This document shows positions 1 through 8,172 of a DNA stretch of 64,000 bases, one piece after another; the stretch's first letter is position 1, and the number at the start of each line of letters is the position of its first letter. The stretch is from Nitrososphaerota archaeon. Lineage in GTDB: Archaea > Thermoproteota > Nitrososphaeria > Nitrososphaerales > Nitrosopumilaceae. Both the position numbers and the translations under genes were made by a program. Below the pieces are notes generated by a model, which saw only the letters and a program-made list of their open reading frames with translations, had not been told where the DNA came from and made no database searches. The DNA is taken from the NCBI GenBank assembly GCA_028867785.1, contig JAGWFS010000003.1, forward strand, positions 124,001 through 188,000. The letters are read 5' to 3'.

Positions 1-2
1 TC

Positions 3-482
3 CAGCTTGGAAGATACATAGGGCTGGAACTAAAACCAGTCGGTTTTCCAGGGCACTTTTTGGTGAAGTATTCAGAAGAGATGATACTTGATCCCTTCAA
101 CAGGGGCGCACTACTGGATGTTGACGACCTGCAGACGATGCTTGACAACATCCATGGCAGCGGAGTGCAGTTCAGTCCAGAGTATCTAAACGAGATAGAG
201 CCTGAGAACATACTTGTTCGAATTGCAAAAAACCTCAAAAACTCTTACATACAGTCATTTAACTACAAGATGGCCATGCACTGCATTAACATGGTTCTTG
301 GCCTGCACCCTGACGAACCAGATGAGATAAGGGACATGGGAATCGTACAGTCTCGACTGCTCCAAAATAACCTTGCATTAAGGCTGCTTGAAAGATATCT
401 TGAACTTGCACCTGAGGCAAATGACGTAGACTATGTGCTGGATTTGATAAGAAGCATCAAGGAAAAGTCTACTCAACGATAG
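3..482 (+). CDS. SirB1-like transglutaminase-fold/TPR protein, C-terminal part
   Basis: The frame is open from base 3, so the true start lies outside the window. The visible part begins with a segment containing PVGFPGHFLVK, followed by a DPFNRG motif, which matches the SirB1/UPF0162 family (a transglutaminase-like domain without established enzymatic activity). The second half is helical and TPR-like (about residues 70-150, with LALRLLERYLELAP). The codon at 60 (TTG) would only be an internal start. The stop overlaps the tail of the convergent microprotein gene by 14 bp. Family is moderately sure; function is unknown. Confidence 0.65.
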   Translation, partial: QLGRYIGLELKPVGFPGHFLVKYSEEMILDPFNRGALLDVDDLQTMLDNIHGSGVQFSPEYLNEIEPENILVRIAKNLKNSYIQSFNYKMAMHCINMVLGLHPDEPDEIRDMGIVQSRLLQNNLALRLLERYLELAPEANDVDYVLDLIRSIKEKSTQR

Positions 483-642
483 ACTTGACGTCTGTTCCCT
501 TCTTTATTAGCCGGTGCTCGTATCGAACTATCTTGTTTCTCATTGTACCTTTCATAATGTCCACCTCGTGCCGTAGCATAGCAACCTCGTCCTCGAGTCT
601 GGCTACTCTCTCATAGATAGATTCTTCTGCGTCTTGAGCCAT
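469..642 (-). CDS. 57-residue coiled-coil-like microprotein
   Basis: ATG at 642 to TAG at 469 encodes 57 residues. It starts MAQDAEESIYERVARLEDE and continues with heptad-like spacing of Leu, Val and Met, so the N-terminal half is probably a short coiled coil; the C-terminus is basic. No domain is recognised. It overlaps the end of the SirB1-like gene tail to tail by 14 bp, as many real convergent pairs do here. Its clean codon structure and gap-filling position support it as a gene, but function is unknown. Confidence 0.55.
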   Translation of the reverse strand: MAQDAEESIYERVARLEDEVAMLRHEVDIMKGTMRNKIVRYEHRLIKKGTDVKSIVE

Positions 643-714
643 ATATCCAATCTGCGCTAGATCTGAATCTTAAAAATTGATGGTTTATTTTGTTGAGGGT
701 TTTGTCAGTATTTT

Positions 715-876
715 CTACAGGTCAAACTCGCCGTTGCATGCTTGGCATTTGCCTTTCTCGCTGCCAATCACGCCTATAATCAAAATTTTCCCGATTGTCC
801 CGCATTTTGGACATAGACCTGTTGTAATGTTTTTTGGACCGCTTGCTCTTGGTTTTACTGTTTTTCTCCTTACCAT
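715..876 (-). CDS. 53-residue zinc-ribbon microprotein
   Basis: ATG at 874-876 to TAG at 715 encodes 53 residues. The N-terminus is basic (MVRRKTVKPRASG). A CPKCG knuckle near residues 22-26 and a CQAC knuckle near 44-47 together make a four-cysteine zinc ribbon. Such small zinc ribbons in archaea often bind nucleic acids or ribosomes, but nothing here fixes the role. It lies just downstream of tRNA-Ser on the same strand and could share its transcript. Confidence 0.6.
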   Translation of the reverse strand: MVRRKTVKPRASGPKNITTGLCPKCGTIGKILIIGVIGSEKGKCQACNGEFDL

Positions 877-929
877 TATTGGAAAGAATAAAATTCAGTT
901 TATTAAGTCTAAGCGTAGATCGCAGAAGG

Positions 930-1013
930 CGCGGGGAGTGGGATTTGAACCCACGGGTCCTTACGGACATGGGATTAGCAATCCCACGCCCTACCAGGCT
1001 AGGCGACCCCCGC
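930..1013 (-). tRNA. tRNA-Ser (GCT anticodon)
   Basis: On the minus strand the sequence folds as a tRNA. The acceptor GCGGGGG pairs with CTCCCCGC, the anticodon loop is TTGCTAA (GCT, reading AGC/AGU), and a long variable arm (GTCC-GTAA-GGAC) is typical of tRNA-Ser. The T-arm is GTGGG-TTCAAAT-CCCAC. The discriminator base is G, usual for serine. No intron is seen and CCA is not encoded. Confidence 0.95.
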
Positions 1014-1064
1014 ACAGATGTTGCTGAAAATAGAACTGTTATTTAATCTTGGGTAGGCAGTTAC

Positions 1065-1811
1065 CTATTCTTCGCCGAAACGCTTGTAGTTTTCAACAAG
1101 GTCTTTTAGCGACATCCTCTTGCCGCCGACTATTTTCAAGTCTACTTTTATCTTGCCTTTTTCGACGTTGATAATATTGTAGGTATTTTCAAAAAGGCCT
1201 CTCATTCTTTCTGACGATGCGGTTCCTGCGTTTGCAATTGTAATGTGCCCAAAATGCCAAAACCATGGCCTGTGTTTGTGACCGCAGATTACCAAGTCTA
1301 TCTTGCTTGCAAGTGCCGTACGCAATACATCTCCCGAATCAATCACTGTAACCCTGTCAGTCCCCGTATCTGGCACGCCAATTAGATGATGATGCATTGC
1401 GAGTATCTTTGTCCTGCCTTCATATTTTTTCATGGTTCTCTCAAGCCATAGGTTTTGCCTGTACCCGACCTCGCCTTCGTCTCTGTCAGGCCTTGCAGTG
1501 CCTATTGTTACAAGTACGGTGCTATCGTCAAGCTCGTTTACGGAATCTATTGGAAAGAATTTTTTGAACAGGAGGTATCCGGTATTTCTATAATCATGGT
1601 TGCCGCTGATTGCAATTATTTTGTCTGTCTCAAACTCTGAAAACTTTATTTTGCATTTTTCATATTCTTTGAGTAATCCTTCGTTGGTCAGATCGCCTGT
1701 CACTACAATGGCTGAAGGCCTGAGTTCGTTTACCTCTGATACCACTTGGTCAAACACGTCTTCTTGAAATTGTCCCCCCACGTGAATATCTGAGAGCTGT
1801 ACTATACGCAT
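1065..1811 (-). CDS. Calcineurin-like metallophosphoesterase
   Basis: A 248-residue protein of the calcineurin-like phosphoesterase superfamily, closest in layout to the CpdA/3',5'-cyclic-nucleotide phosphodiesterase group. Metal-binding motifs are complete: D8-x-H10 in LSDIH, D40 in VTGDL, GNHD at 70-73, HHH near 140-142 and GHKH at 177-180. I start at ATG 1811, because the upstream GTG at 1826 would add five residues before the usual MRIVQLSDIH beginning. Substrate is unknown. It is a single gene, divergent from the dehydrogenase at 1920. Confidence 0.8.
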   Translation of the reverse strand: MRIVQLSDIHVGGQFQEDVFDQVVSEVNELRPSAIVVTGDLTNEGLLKEYEKCKIKFSEFETDKIIAISGNHDYRNTGYLLFKKFFPIDSVNELDDSTVLVTIGTARPDRDEGEVGYRQNLWLERTMKKYEGRTKILAMHHHLIGVPDTGTDRVTVIDSGDVLRTALASKIDLVICGHKHRPWFWHFGHITIANAGTASSERMRGLFENTYNIINVEKGKIKVDLKIVGGKRMSLKDLVENYKRFGEE

Positions 1812-1919
1812 ATGCTCCAATAGCACATAGGGATTTGTTTAAGGGTTGGGATCTGCATTGGATTGATGCCACAAGATCCAGTTAGAATTAAATAGACTGG
1901 ATCTGAAAGCTCGCCTGTT

Positions 1920-2948
1920 TTGGGCAAAAAGGCTGCGGTGATAAGAGGAGACGGTATAGGACCTGAGATCGTAGATGCAATGCTGCATGTGTTGCGATCG
2001 TGCAATACCCAGACTGAATTAATTTTGTGCGATGCAGGCTCGGAACAATGGGAAAAACATGGCGGAGAGACATACATTCCAGATTCCACAATGAAGATAC
2101 TTGAGGATTCCAATGCATGTTTCAAGGGCCCTACCACCACTATTCCAAAACCAAATGCGCCAAGAAGCGTTGCAGTTACACTTAGACAAAAATTTGAACT
2201 GTATTCCAACATCAGACCGATCAAGACATACAGGAGGATAACCCCCGACAGATCACTTGACTTTGTCTGCTTCAGAGAGGCCACTGAGGGCCTTTACGCC
2301 GGAATAGAGTTCAAGATATCAAACGATGCGGCAGTTGCAATAAGAAAGATTACAAGGCAGGGGTGCAGCCGATTCATCAACTCGGCATTTTCCTGGGCAA
2401 AAAGATACAAGATGAACAAGGTTGTGGCAATAACAAAGAGAAACATACTCAAAGTAACAGACGGCATATTCTGGGAGGAAATCGAAAAGACTGCCAAGGC
2501 AAACCCTGGCATGACAATAGAAGAACTGTACATAGACAACATGACCCAGCAGCTTGTCATAAAGCCTGAACAGTTCAACGGTTCTGTGCTTGTAAGCACA
2601 AACCTGTTCATGGATATCATATCAGAGCTTGCATCTGGCATAATTGGCTCCATAGGGCTGGTCTACTCTGCAAACATGGGAGACTCGTTTTCCATGTTTG
2701 AGGCGGCTCATGGAAGCGCCCCGTCATTTAAGGGCCAGAACAAGGTAAACCCGACTGCTGCAATACTTTCTGGCGCGTGGATGGCAGAATACCTGGGAGA
2801 GACCCACATAAGTGATGCAATATTTTCCGCGACAGAGCAGGTAATCAATGAAGGAAAACAGGTCACGTTTGACATTGGCGGAAATGCCACCACTATGAGG
2901 ATGGCAGAAGTAATTGCAGACATTGCAGAGCAAAAGCTGAGAAAATAG
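1920..2948 (+). CDS. Isocitrate/isopropylmalate dehydrogenase family (probably isocitrate dehydrogenase)
   Basis: A 342-residue beta-decarboxylating dehydrogenase. It opens with the nucleotide-site motif RGDGIGPEIV and has GPTTT near residue 69, an LRQ...NIRP segment, and the metal-binding signature NMGDSFSMFEAAHGSAP near 252-270. Family members oxidise isocitrate, 3-isopropylmalate or homoisocitrate with NAD(P). The S-x-x-x-LRQ pattern around residue 88 favours isocitrate, where it would feed the TCA cycle, but this is inference. The start is TTG at 1920, the only start after the in-frame stop at 1893. It ends flush against the convergent gene at 2949. Confidence 0.78.
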   Translation: MGKKAAVIRGDGIGPEIVDAMLHVLRSCNTQTELILCDAGSEQWEKHGGETYIPDSTMKILEDSNACFKGPTTTIPKPNAPRSVAVTLRQKFELYSNIRPIKTYRRITPDRSLDFVCFREATEGLYAGIEFKISNDAAVAIRKITRQGCSRFINSAFSWAKRYKMNKVVAITKRNILKVTDGIFWEEIEKTAKANPGMTIEELYIDNMTQQLVIKPEQFNGSVLVSTNLFMDIISELASGIIGSIGLVYSANMGDSFSMFEAAHGSAPSFKGQNKVNPTAAILSGAWMAEYLGETHISDAIFSATEQVINEGKQVTFDIGGNATTMRMAEVIADIAEQKLRK

Positions 2949-3857
2949 CTAGACTTTGAAAAGACGGGAACGGACAGATATCATCAGGACAGAGAATATC
3001 GATACTGCAAGAACTACAAATGACAGTGGGCCAAACTCTGGAACTGTCGTGTTTTTGTCATCCAGTGTAAAGTTTTTTGCCATGACTGATTCTGGCTGGC
3101 TTGTGTTTGGTTTTGATACTGAAATGAGATCTGATGAGACATCATTGTTTTCGTTGGTCTGCCCTGGCAAATTCTCCGAATTAAAATTCAATCTATAACT
3201 TCCCGGCTGCGGGTTGTTCCAAGTAAATCTTACCGTGGCGTTCTGTCTGGCAGGAACGTTTCCGCTAGTTGTGTTGTCGTAAAATAAAAACCCAGAATCG
3301 TTCAGTATCCTAAGCCTGAAGATTACTGAGTTTGCATCAATGCCTCCGGTATTTTCAATCTGTTTTGTCACGACCAGTTTTTGATTATCGTTGTAGACCT
3401 GGCTTGTCACAGAAAGTGAGCCGTTAACCCAGCCAATCTCGGCATGAGTGGGACCTTGGTTGCTTACAACTACAACTCCTGACGGCCACATGTCCATTTG
3501 GTCGTAGTACTGATACCTGCCTATTGTGCCAAAGAACTGTGTATAGGAATGCCCCGGAGGTATTGTGCCGCTGTCAAACATGCCAACAGGCCCATAGTTT
3601 GTAGTTCCCGCCGTTGCCGTGTGGGCCTTGTTGTCATTATTTACCCATGTTACAGTGTTTCCCGGCTGCACGTCAATTTCATACGGCTTGTAGCAGGAAG
3701 GATACGGTAGGCAGTGGTTTGCAGTACCGTTTACTATTACTACCTGAGAATCAGAAGCATATGCGCCGCCTGCAAGTGCAAAAAGAAAGACAGTCATTCC
3801 AATGCCATACGCTACATGTTTGAATCTCAATGAGTACAAGAATTTCATTTTAGACAT
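2949..3857 (-). CDS. Secreted cupredoxin-like protein with PEFG-CTERM tail
   Basis: A 302-residue exported protein. Residues 10-35 form a signal peptide ending near AYA. A plastocyanin-like domain follows (about 38-135; VQPGNTVTWVNNDNKAHTAT carries the first His ligand). The second copper loop reads YYDQMDMWPSG where the family has a Cys-x-x-His-Pro-x-Met pattern, so the Cys and His ligands appear lost. A CARDB-like beta domain (140-250) and a VPEFGP tail with one membrane helix and a basic end follow. The tail matches PEFG-CTERM sorting signals of thaumarchaeal surface proteins. Confidence 0.8.
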   Translation of the reverse strand: MSKMKFLYSLRFKHVAYGIGMTVFLFALAGGAYASDSQVVIVNGTANHCLPYPSCYKPYEIDVQPGNTVTWVNNDNKAHTATAGTTNYGPVGMFDSGTIPPGHSYTQFFGTIGRYQYYDQMDMWPSGVVVVSNQGPTHAEIGWVNGSLSVTSQVYNDNQKLVVTKQIENTGGIDANSVIFRLRILNDSGFLFYDNTTSGNVPARQNATVRFTWNNPQPGSYRLNFNSENLPGQTNENNDVSSDLISVSKPNTSQPESVMAKNFTLDDKNTTVPEFGPLSFVVLAVSIFSVLMISVRSRLFKV

Positions 3858-3906
3858 AAATCACACTCATATCTCATGCGTAATCTTTATTCTCTGCCAT
3901 GCAATT

Positions 3907-4446
3907 TTAGAGTTTTGTACATTCCACTATTACCAATTCCTCAAAGAAGAGTTTCTTTTTTGCATATATTTTTGCAGCAAATCCAAGACTCTCAGTTCTT
4001 CTTATCAACTCGTTATAGTTTGCAAGAGAAGATGTAAGAAATACCAGCTTGCCATGTTTTTGGATTACGCTGCTTGCAGACTTTATTATGCCAGTGGGGA
4101 TGCCAAGCCCCTCTTCCAGGCCATCGACGGCACTATCTGCAACCTTATCTGACGGAAGATATGGCAGATTACATACTACAAGGTCAAAGCTGCATCGCAG
4201 CGCGTCTGCAGAGTTGCAGCAGATACAATTTTTTACAGTCTTGTGTGCTTTTTTCAATGCGTCAAGGCTAATGTCGGTTGCAACCACAAGCTCAAAGTTG
4301 TCGGATAAGACCTGTGCAAGGAGGCCAGAACCTGTTCCAATATCAAGCGCGGCACGGCCTTTTTCGTTTTGTATGCAACCAGCAAGAAAGAATGTGTCTT
4401 CAGCAGGCTCATAGTATTCATCGAATGATTTTTTTTGCAATATCAA
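3907..4446 (-). CDS. HemK/Mtq2-like protein methyltransferase
   Basis: A 179-residue Rossmann methyltransferase with SAM motif LDIGTGSG (34-41) and the NLPYLP motif (93-98), a variant of the NPPY signature of N5-glutamine methyltransferases. In archaea this short form is expected to methylate the GGQ glutamine of release factor aRF1, as Mtq2/HemK2 does with Trm112. It is the last gene of the eL21-Rpo4-DUF655-KsgA cluster and overlaps ksgA by 29 bp, which suggests translational coupling. Confidence 0.8.
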   Translation of the reverse strand: MILQKKSFDEYYEPAEDTFFLAGCIQNEKGRAALDIGTGSGLLAQVLSDNFELVVATDISLDALKKAHKTVKNCICCNSADALRCSFDLVVCNLPYLPSDKVADSAVDGLEEGLGIPTGIIKSASSVIQKHGKLVFLTSSLANYNELIRRTESLGFAAKIYAKKKLFFEELVIVECTKL

Positions 4447-5122
4447 TTATCTCTCCATCAGACAGATCTTCAAGCCTTTTATCAGAATCAATGACAACAT
4501 CAAACTGCCTTGCAATGCTTCTTACAGTCTTTCTCTTAAACGAAAATAGCTTGTTGACTGCCGCGATGAGCTCTTTTTGCATTCTTTTCTTTTGTTTTAT
4601 GCCTATTACTACAGAATCCACCCTTGGCACTGGTTGGAAGTTTGCTTTTTTGACATTCAAGAGTTTTTCCATGTCAAAACAATAACCTGCAAGAACGGAG
4701 ACTGCCCTTCTGCCGCTTCCTTTTTTTAAGAAGAGTTTCTGGGCAAACTCCTTTTGTACCATTATTACAGCGTGTGAGAACCTTCTCTGGACCAGCCATT
4801 CCATGGCATTTCGGCTCTCAGAATACGGCAGGTTTGAGACAAGTGCTGTAAAATCAACGTCCATCTCGAAGGCATCCCCGTGCTCAAGCTCCAGATTTTG
4901 TATCCCAGCAAACCTTGCTTTTGCCTCCCTGTACAGTATAGGGTCCTTTTCAACAGAAATTACCCTTTTTGCCTTGCTGCACAGACAACTGGTCAGAATT
5001 CCCTTTCCCGTTCCCACCTCAAGGACTGTATCTTCTCTTGTAATGCGTGCAAGATCAACTATGGATTCTGCGATTTGGTTTGACGTTAGAAAGTGTTGTC
5101 CCAGTGCGCGGCGCTTGCTCAT
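4418..5122 (-). CDS. ksgA: 16S rRNA dimethyladenosine transferase KsgA/Dim1
   Basis: A 234-residue enzyme that dimethylates two adjacent adenines in helix 45 of 16S rRNA during small-subunit maturation. Visible are the RRALGQHFL start, SAM motif LEVGTGKG (34-41), the acidic loop VEKD (57-60) and the catalytic NLPYS (97-101). The C-terminal helical domain has VPRVDSVV and FSFKRKTVR. It overlaps DUF655 upstream by 4 bp (ATGA) and the methyltransferase downstream by 29 bp. The cluster is a classic archaeal arrangement. Confidence 0.93.
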   Translation of the reverse strand: MSKRRALGQHFLTSNQIAESIVDLARITREDTVLEVGTGKGILTSCLCSKAKRVISVEKDPILYREAKARFAGIQNLELEHGDAFEMDVDFTALVSNLPYSESRNAMEWLVQRRFSHAVIMVQKEFAQKLFLKKGSGRRAVSVLAGYCFDMEKLLNVKKANFQPVPRVDSVVIGIKQKKRMQKELIAAVNKLFSFKRKTVRSIARQFDVVIDSDKRLEDLSDGEIIDIAKKIIR

Positions 5123-5679
5123 TTTCTGACAAAGAGATTCATTCTGGTCTCGCCCGTGATCTCTTCGATTATTCTTTTTGCAATTTGTTTTGCAGGCTCT
5201 TTTAGTCCCACCCTTTCTTGCAAGTCCTTAAAGTCAGAGAACTTTGTCTTTTCTCGCTCTTCAAGCATTGTCTTCATGTAGGTCTTTCCAATTCCCGGAA
5301 TAAGCTCTAGCGCATGTATTCTTGGGGTCAATGGTTGCGCGTTATTGAGATAGTCTACAAACCTTTGCTCGTTTTGTACGACTATTTTTTCAACTACTGA
5401 CGCAAGTTCGCTTTGCGCAGAAGACGATGTCTGGCTAAACTCTAGTCTTCCAAGCACTGAAAGTATTTTTGTTCTTCCTTCCTTTCCAATGTAGACACGT
5501 TCGCCTATCTCAAAAGTAGAATTTGGCATTGCAAGAAGTTCAAGTATTGTGAGTCTTTCCTCTCCAAGTGCTGTGACAATAATTCCGTCTCTTCCCCGCA
5601 CCGTGGTTGATTTTCCTCTAACTACAAAATCTAACACGTACGCGTACTCTTCATACTTTCTAGTTTGAGCTCTCTCCAA
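5119..5679 (-). CDS. DUF655 family RNA-binding protein
   Basis: A 186-residue member of DUF655. The N-terminal half is a beta-rich, OB-like region beginning REYEEYAYVLDF-type (here TRKYEEYAYVLDFV). The C-terminal half holds a helix-hairpin-helix-like segment (LELIPGIGKTYMKTMLEERE, with PGIGK near 130). This family is nearly always found between rpo4 and ksgA in archaea and is presumed to act in RNA metabolism, with no proven reaction. It starts 19 bp after rpo4 and overlaps ksgA by 4 bp. Confidence 0.82.
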   Translation of the reverse strand: MERAQTRKYEEYAYVLDFVVRGKSTTVRGRDGIIVTALGEERLTILELLAMPNSTFEIGERVYIGKEGRTKILSVLGRLEFSQTSSSAQSELASVVEKIVVQNEQRFVDYLNNAQPLTPRIHALELIPGIGKTYMKTMLEEREKTKFSDFKDLQERVGLKEPAKQIAKRIIEEITGETRMNLFVRK

Positions 5680-5698
5680 GAAAACTCTGCTCCTAAGA

Positions 5699-6025
5699 TC
5701 AGGCGTTCTCCTTGATTATCTTCAGCATTTTGTCAAGCGTCTCTGCCAGAATCAATTTCTTCCAGCCAAAAGTGAACGCGCGCAATTCAGCCTCAGTACT
5801 TGGCAGATTGTTAACAATTTCGACTGCCTCCTCGTCAGTAATATTGCATTCTTTGACGAGTTGTTGTTTTAGTTTCTTCCCAGCCTTTGAATCAATATTT
5901 GCAAATTTGGTAACATAGTCATACGTCCATCTCTGAATTTGATCCATGGATTCAGGATCTACCTTTTCCATAATTTCTTTAACTTCTGGAATAGAGATTG
6001 GTTGCTTTTTCTTTACTTCTTCCAT
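5699..6025 (-). CDS. rpoF: DNA-directed RNA polymerase subunit Rpo4 (RpoF)
   Basis: A 108-residue subunit that pairs with Rpo7 to form the polymerase stalk, homologous to eukaryotic Rpb4. The sequence shows the usual HRDC-like helical C-terminus (TDEEAVEIVNNLPSTEAELR, then a hydrophobic helix). It starts 2 bp after the eL21 stop, so the two are cotranscribed. Length fits archaeal Rpo4. The partner Rpo7 is not in the window. Confidence 0.88.
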   Translation of the reverse strand: MEEVKKKQPISIPEVKEIMEKVDPESMDQIQRWTYDYVTKFANIDSKAGKKLKQQLVKECNITDEEAVEIVNNLPSTEAELRAFTFGWKKLILAETLDKMLKIIKENA

Positions 6026-6027
6026 AT

Positions 6028-6327
6028 TTACACACCGAACGGTTTGATATGGTCCAACCTAGTGATTAAGGTTTTTGTCTTGTTACCAAGTTTGACGGCC
6101 AGTTTTACTGTCCTTCGCCCCACTTCCTTTACAGTACCTACCTTGCCGTGATACCTGCGGTGTGGCAAAGCCTTGTGTTGCGACGGGTCTATAATTACCA
6201 GAACCTTGTCTCCTACCTTGTATTCTCTCAGTAGGAAAGATACTCCCCTATCTGCATCCTTGGTCATCACGGATCGCGCCTTGTGCATAAAGCCATGGGA
6301 ATGACCTCGCGGCTTCTTGGTAGTCAT
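6028..6327 (-). CDS. rpl21e: Large-subunit ribosomal protein eL21
   Basis: A 99-residue basic protein of the eL21 family. It begins MTTKKPRGHSHGFMHKAR and has the KVGDKVLVIIDPSQHKALPHRRYHGKVG-type core (about residues 36-63) with an SH3-like beta barrel. It heads the cluster that runs through rpo4, DUF655, ksgA and the HemK-like gene. Archaea and eukaryotes have this protein; bacteria do not. Confidence 0.93.
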   Translation of the reverse strand: MTTKKPRGHSHGFMHKARSVMTKDADRGVSFLLREYKVGDKVLVIIDPSQHKALPHRRYHGKVGTVKEVGRRTVKLAVKLGNKTKTLITRLDHIKPFGV

Positions 6328-6429
6328 ATAGCGAGGACTTTGGTCGGCCTAATTTAACACTTACTGGCTGTAAAAAAGGGAATTTTGGTCTTTTAGTACC
6401 CATTTGAAAATAATGGAAAGGAGGAGAAC

Positions 6430-7428
6430 CTATTCCTCAGGTTCTTCTTTCTTTTTCTTCTTTGTTTCGTCTTCTGGGTCTGATACACCAGCTTCGGTCA
6501 CAGTGAAGAGTACCTCTTGTTCTGGATGGTGCGGACTGTCAACCATTCTTGCAATTCTCTTCTTGCCAGATTTCTTTAGGTAAACCCGGTAAGTCGAGGC
6601 ATGACCGACAACGTTTCCTCCAACCGGTCTTGTTGGGTCGCCAAAGAATGTGTCAGGAGATGCCTGGACTTGGTTGGTAGCAATTATTGCAATGTTGTAT
6701 GCTTCTGCAGTTCTGGAGAGCAAGTGCATGAATTTGTTGAGTCTCTGCTGTCTTACGGAGAGGGTTCCTCTTCCGAGATACTCTGATCGGAACAATCCGA
6801 CTGCAGAATCTACTATGATTAGCTTTATCTTGTTCTCTTCAATTACAGGTCCGACCTCTTGCATTATCAGTTCCTGATGCGAGCTATTGTATGCTTTTGC
6901 CACTATTATTCTGTCAAGTGCTTTTTCTGGCTCTATTCCCTTTGCTTTTGCAATAGAGACAATTCTTTCGGGTCTGAAAGTTCCTTCTGTATCAATGTAC
7001 AAGACTCCGCCATCCAGTCCACCTTCTTCTTTCGGTTTTTGGACGTTTACACATAATGTGTGGCAAAGCTGCGTCTTTCCAGAACCAAATTCGCCATACA
7101 CCTCGGTTACTGCCTGGGTCTCAATTCCCCCGTCAAACAGTGTATCAAGTGTATTTGTTCCAGTAGAGATCTTGCCAATGTCTTGCCTTCTTTTGTAAAT
7201 TTCAGTTGCGCTGACAAACTCTTTTTGGAGCTGGCCACTTTCGACTAGCTGCAATCTTGCCTTGTTTACTAGCTTTACAGCCGTATCAGCATCCATGCCA
7301 GTAATTTCGGAGATATCAACAGGACCTCTTATGACGAGATCGAGTATGTTATGGACTCCTGCGTCGCTAAGCTTCTTGGAAGTTACGGGGCCTACCCCTT
7401 CTAGACTTTCTAATCTTAAATCATCCAT
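6430..7428 (-). CDS. radA: RadA recombinase
   Basis: A 332-residue RecA/Rad51-family ATPase that forms filaments on single-stranded DNA for homologous recombination. It has an N-terminal helix-hairpin-helix domain (LEGVGPVTSKKL, 9-20), polymerisation motif, Walker A GEFGSGKTQ (112-120), Walker B LIIVDS (203-208), an L2 region with TNQVQASPDTFFGDP, and GGNVVGHAST (270-279). The C-terminus is a highly charged Lys/Glu tail. The ATG at 7428 sits two bases downstream of a perfect inverted repeat (see 7431-7470), so regulation at the transcription start is likely. Confidence 0.96.
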   Translation of the reverse strand: MDDLRLESLEGVGPVTSKKLSDAGVHNILDLVIRGPVDISEITGMDADTAVKLVNKARLQLVESGQLQKEFVSATEIYKRRQDIGKISTGTNTLDTLFDGGIETQAVTEVYGEFGSGKTQLCHTLCVNVQKPKEEGGLDGGVLYIDTEGTFRPERIVSIAKAKGIEPEKALDRIIVAKAYNSSHQELIMQEVGPVIEENKIKLIIVDSAVGLFRSEYLGRGTLSVRQQRLNKFMHLLSRTAEAYNIAIIATNQVQASPDTFFGDPTRPVGGNVVGHASTYRVYLKKSGKKRIARMVDSPHHPEQEVLFTVTEAGVSDPEDETKKKKKEEPEE

Positions 7429-7430
7429 CT

Positions 7431-7470
7431 TACCGTATGATACGGTACCAGTACCTAATAAAGATACGGT
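7431..7470 (-). promoter_or_regulatory. radA promoter with overlapping palindromes
   Basis: Reading toward radA, a TATA-like TCTTTATTA lies around 7457-7465, about 32 bp before the ATG. Between it and the ATG lie two inverted repeats: TACCGTA-TGA-TACGGTA (7431-7447) and GGTAC-CA-GTACC (7444-7455). The octamer GATACGGT also occurs twice (7439-7446 and 7463-7470). The first palindrome covers the expected transcription start and could be a repressor site; no regulator is identified. Confidence 0.5.
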
Positions 7471-7572
7471 TGAATGGTTCTTTGACCTCTTCGGTTGTTT
7501 TTATTGATGTTCCGCTCGGTTGGTAAGATTTTATTCAATTAGTATATCTACTGAAAAATACCTAACTTAGGA

Positions 7573-7854
7573 ATGCTTAGATTCAAAATTCTATCTGCTA
7601 CAAACGTTATGATATTGACCATTATGGCTGGTGGCAACTTCATATTTGGTTTAGTATCATATTTTCAAGAATTTGGAAAAATGGATTGTGTACGCCAAGC
7701 AATATACGATAAAATTACAGAAAATAGTTTTTTGGTTTGTCTTAATGGTAGAGGATTATTAGATCCAAATGGGATTACATGGATATATATTCAATTTATT
7801 TTGATTATAATTTCAATAGTAGCGACTGCCTTTATTGAAAGAAACAAAAAGTGA
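7573..7854 (+). CDS. Small two-helix membrane protein
   Basis: A 93-residue protein of unknown function with two predicted membrane helices (about 10-30 and 70-88) separated by a roughly 40-residue loop that contains two cysteines (CVRQ and VCLNG). The two cysteines could form a disulfide if the loop faces outside. ATG at 7573 is preceded by a TATA-like AGTATATC about 28 bp upstream. It is AT-richer than the housekeeping genes and sits at the edge of a region with transposase remnants. Confidence 0.55.
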   Translation: MLRFKILSATNVMILTIMAGGNFIFGLVSYFQEFGKMDCVRQAIYDKITENSFLVCLNGRGLLDPNGITWIYIQFILIIISIVATAFIERNKK

Positions 7855-7864
7855 CTCTTATTTC

Positions 7865-8172
7865 TTAAGCGTTCTGTATCAACGTCGTCCACTTGTTATT
7901 ACCCTCAATCTTAACCCCACATGCCTCAGTAGGCGTTTTACCATTCAATCCCTCATGTGGTCTAAGGTAATTGTGGAAAATCTCAATACCTTTCAAAATA
8001 GGCGTATTTGTCTTCTTTAGCCCTCTCATGGTCTTTTCCCTGTCTCGTATCTCGCCGTTGAGACGTTCCATTTTGTTGTTATTCATATCTCCACTCATTC
8101 GGATGTGTTCAATGTGTAAGGTTCGTTTTTCTCGGTTGATGAAAGTTTGGAAATATATTGTTAGGAACCATC
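7865..8172 (-). pseudogene. Transposase remnant, C-terminal end (DDE family)
   Basis: From 8098 downward the frame encodes 77 residues with NNNKMERLNGEIRDRE, NYLRPHEGL and a GNNKWTTLIQNA end, the C-terminal part of a DDE transposase/integrase (IS6/IS240-like or related archaeal groups). The same frame continues upstream of the first ATG (HIEHIRMSGDM) to the stop near 8171 of the small membrane ORF, so the true protein was longer and has lost its N-terminal part. It cannot be active. No terminal inverted repeats were found by eye. Confidence 0.75.

Noticed and set aside
1802-2284. Long minus-strand frame opposite the dehydrogenase gene
   Set aside because: It is a reverse-strand shadow of a gene with clear motifs and has no recognisable protein features.
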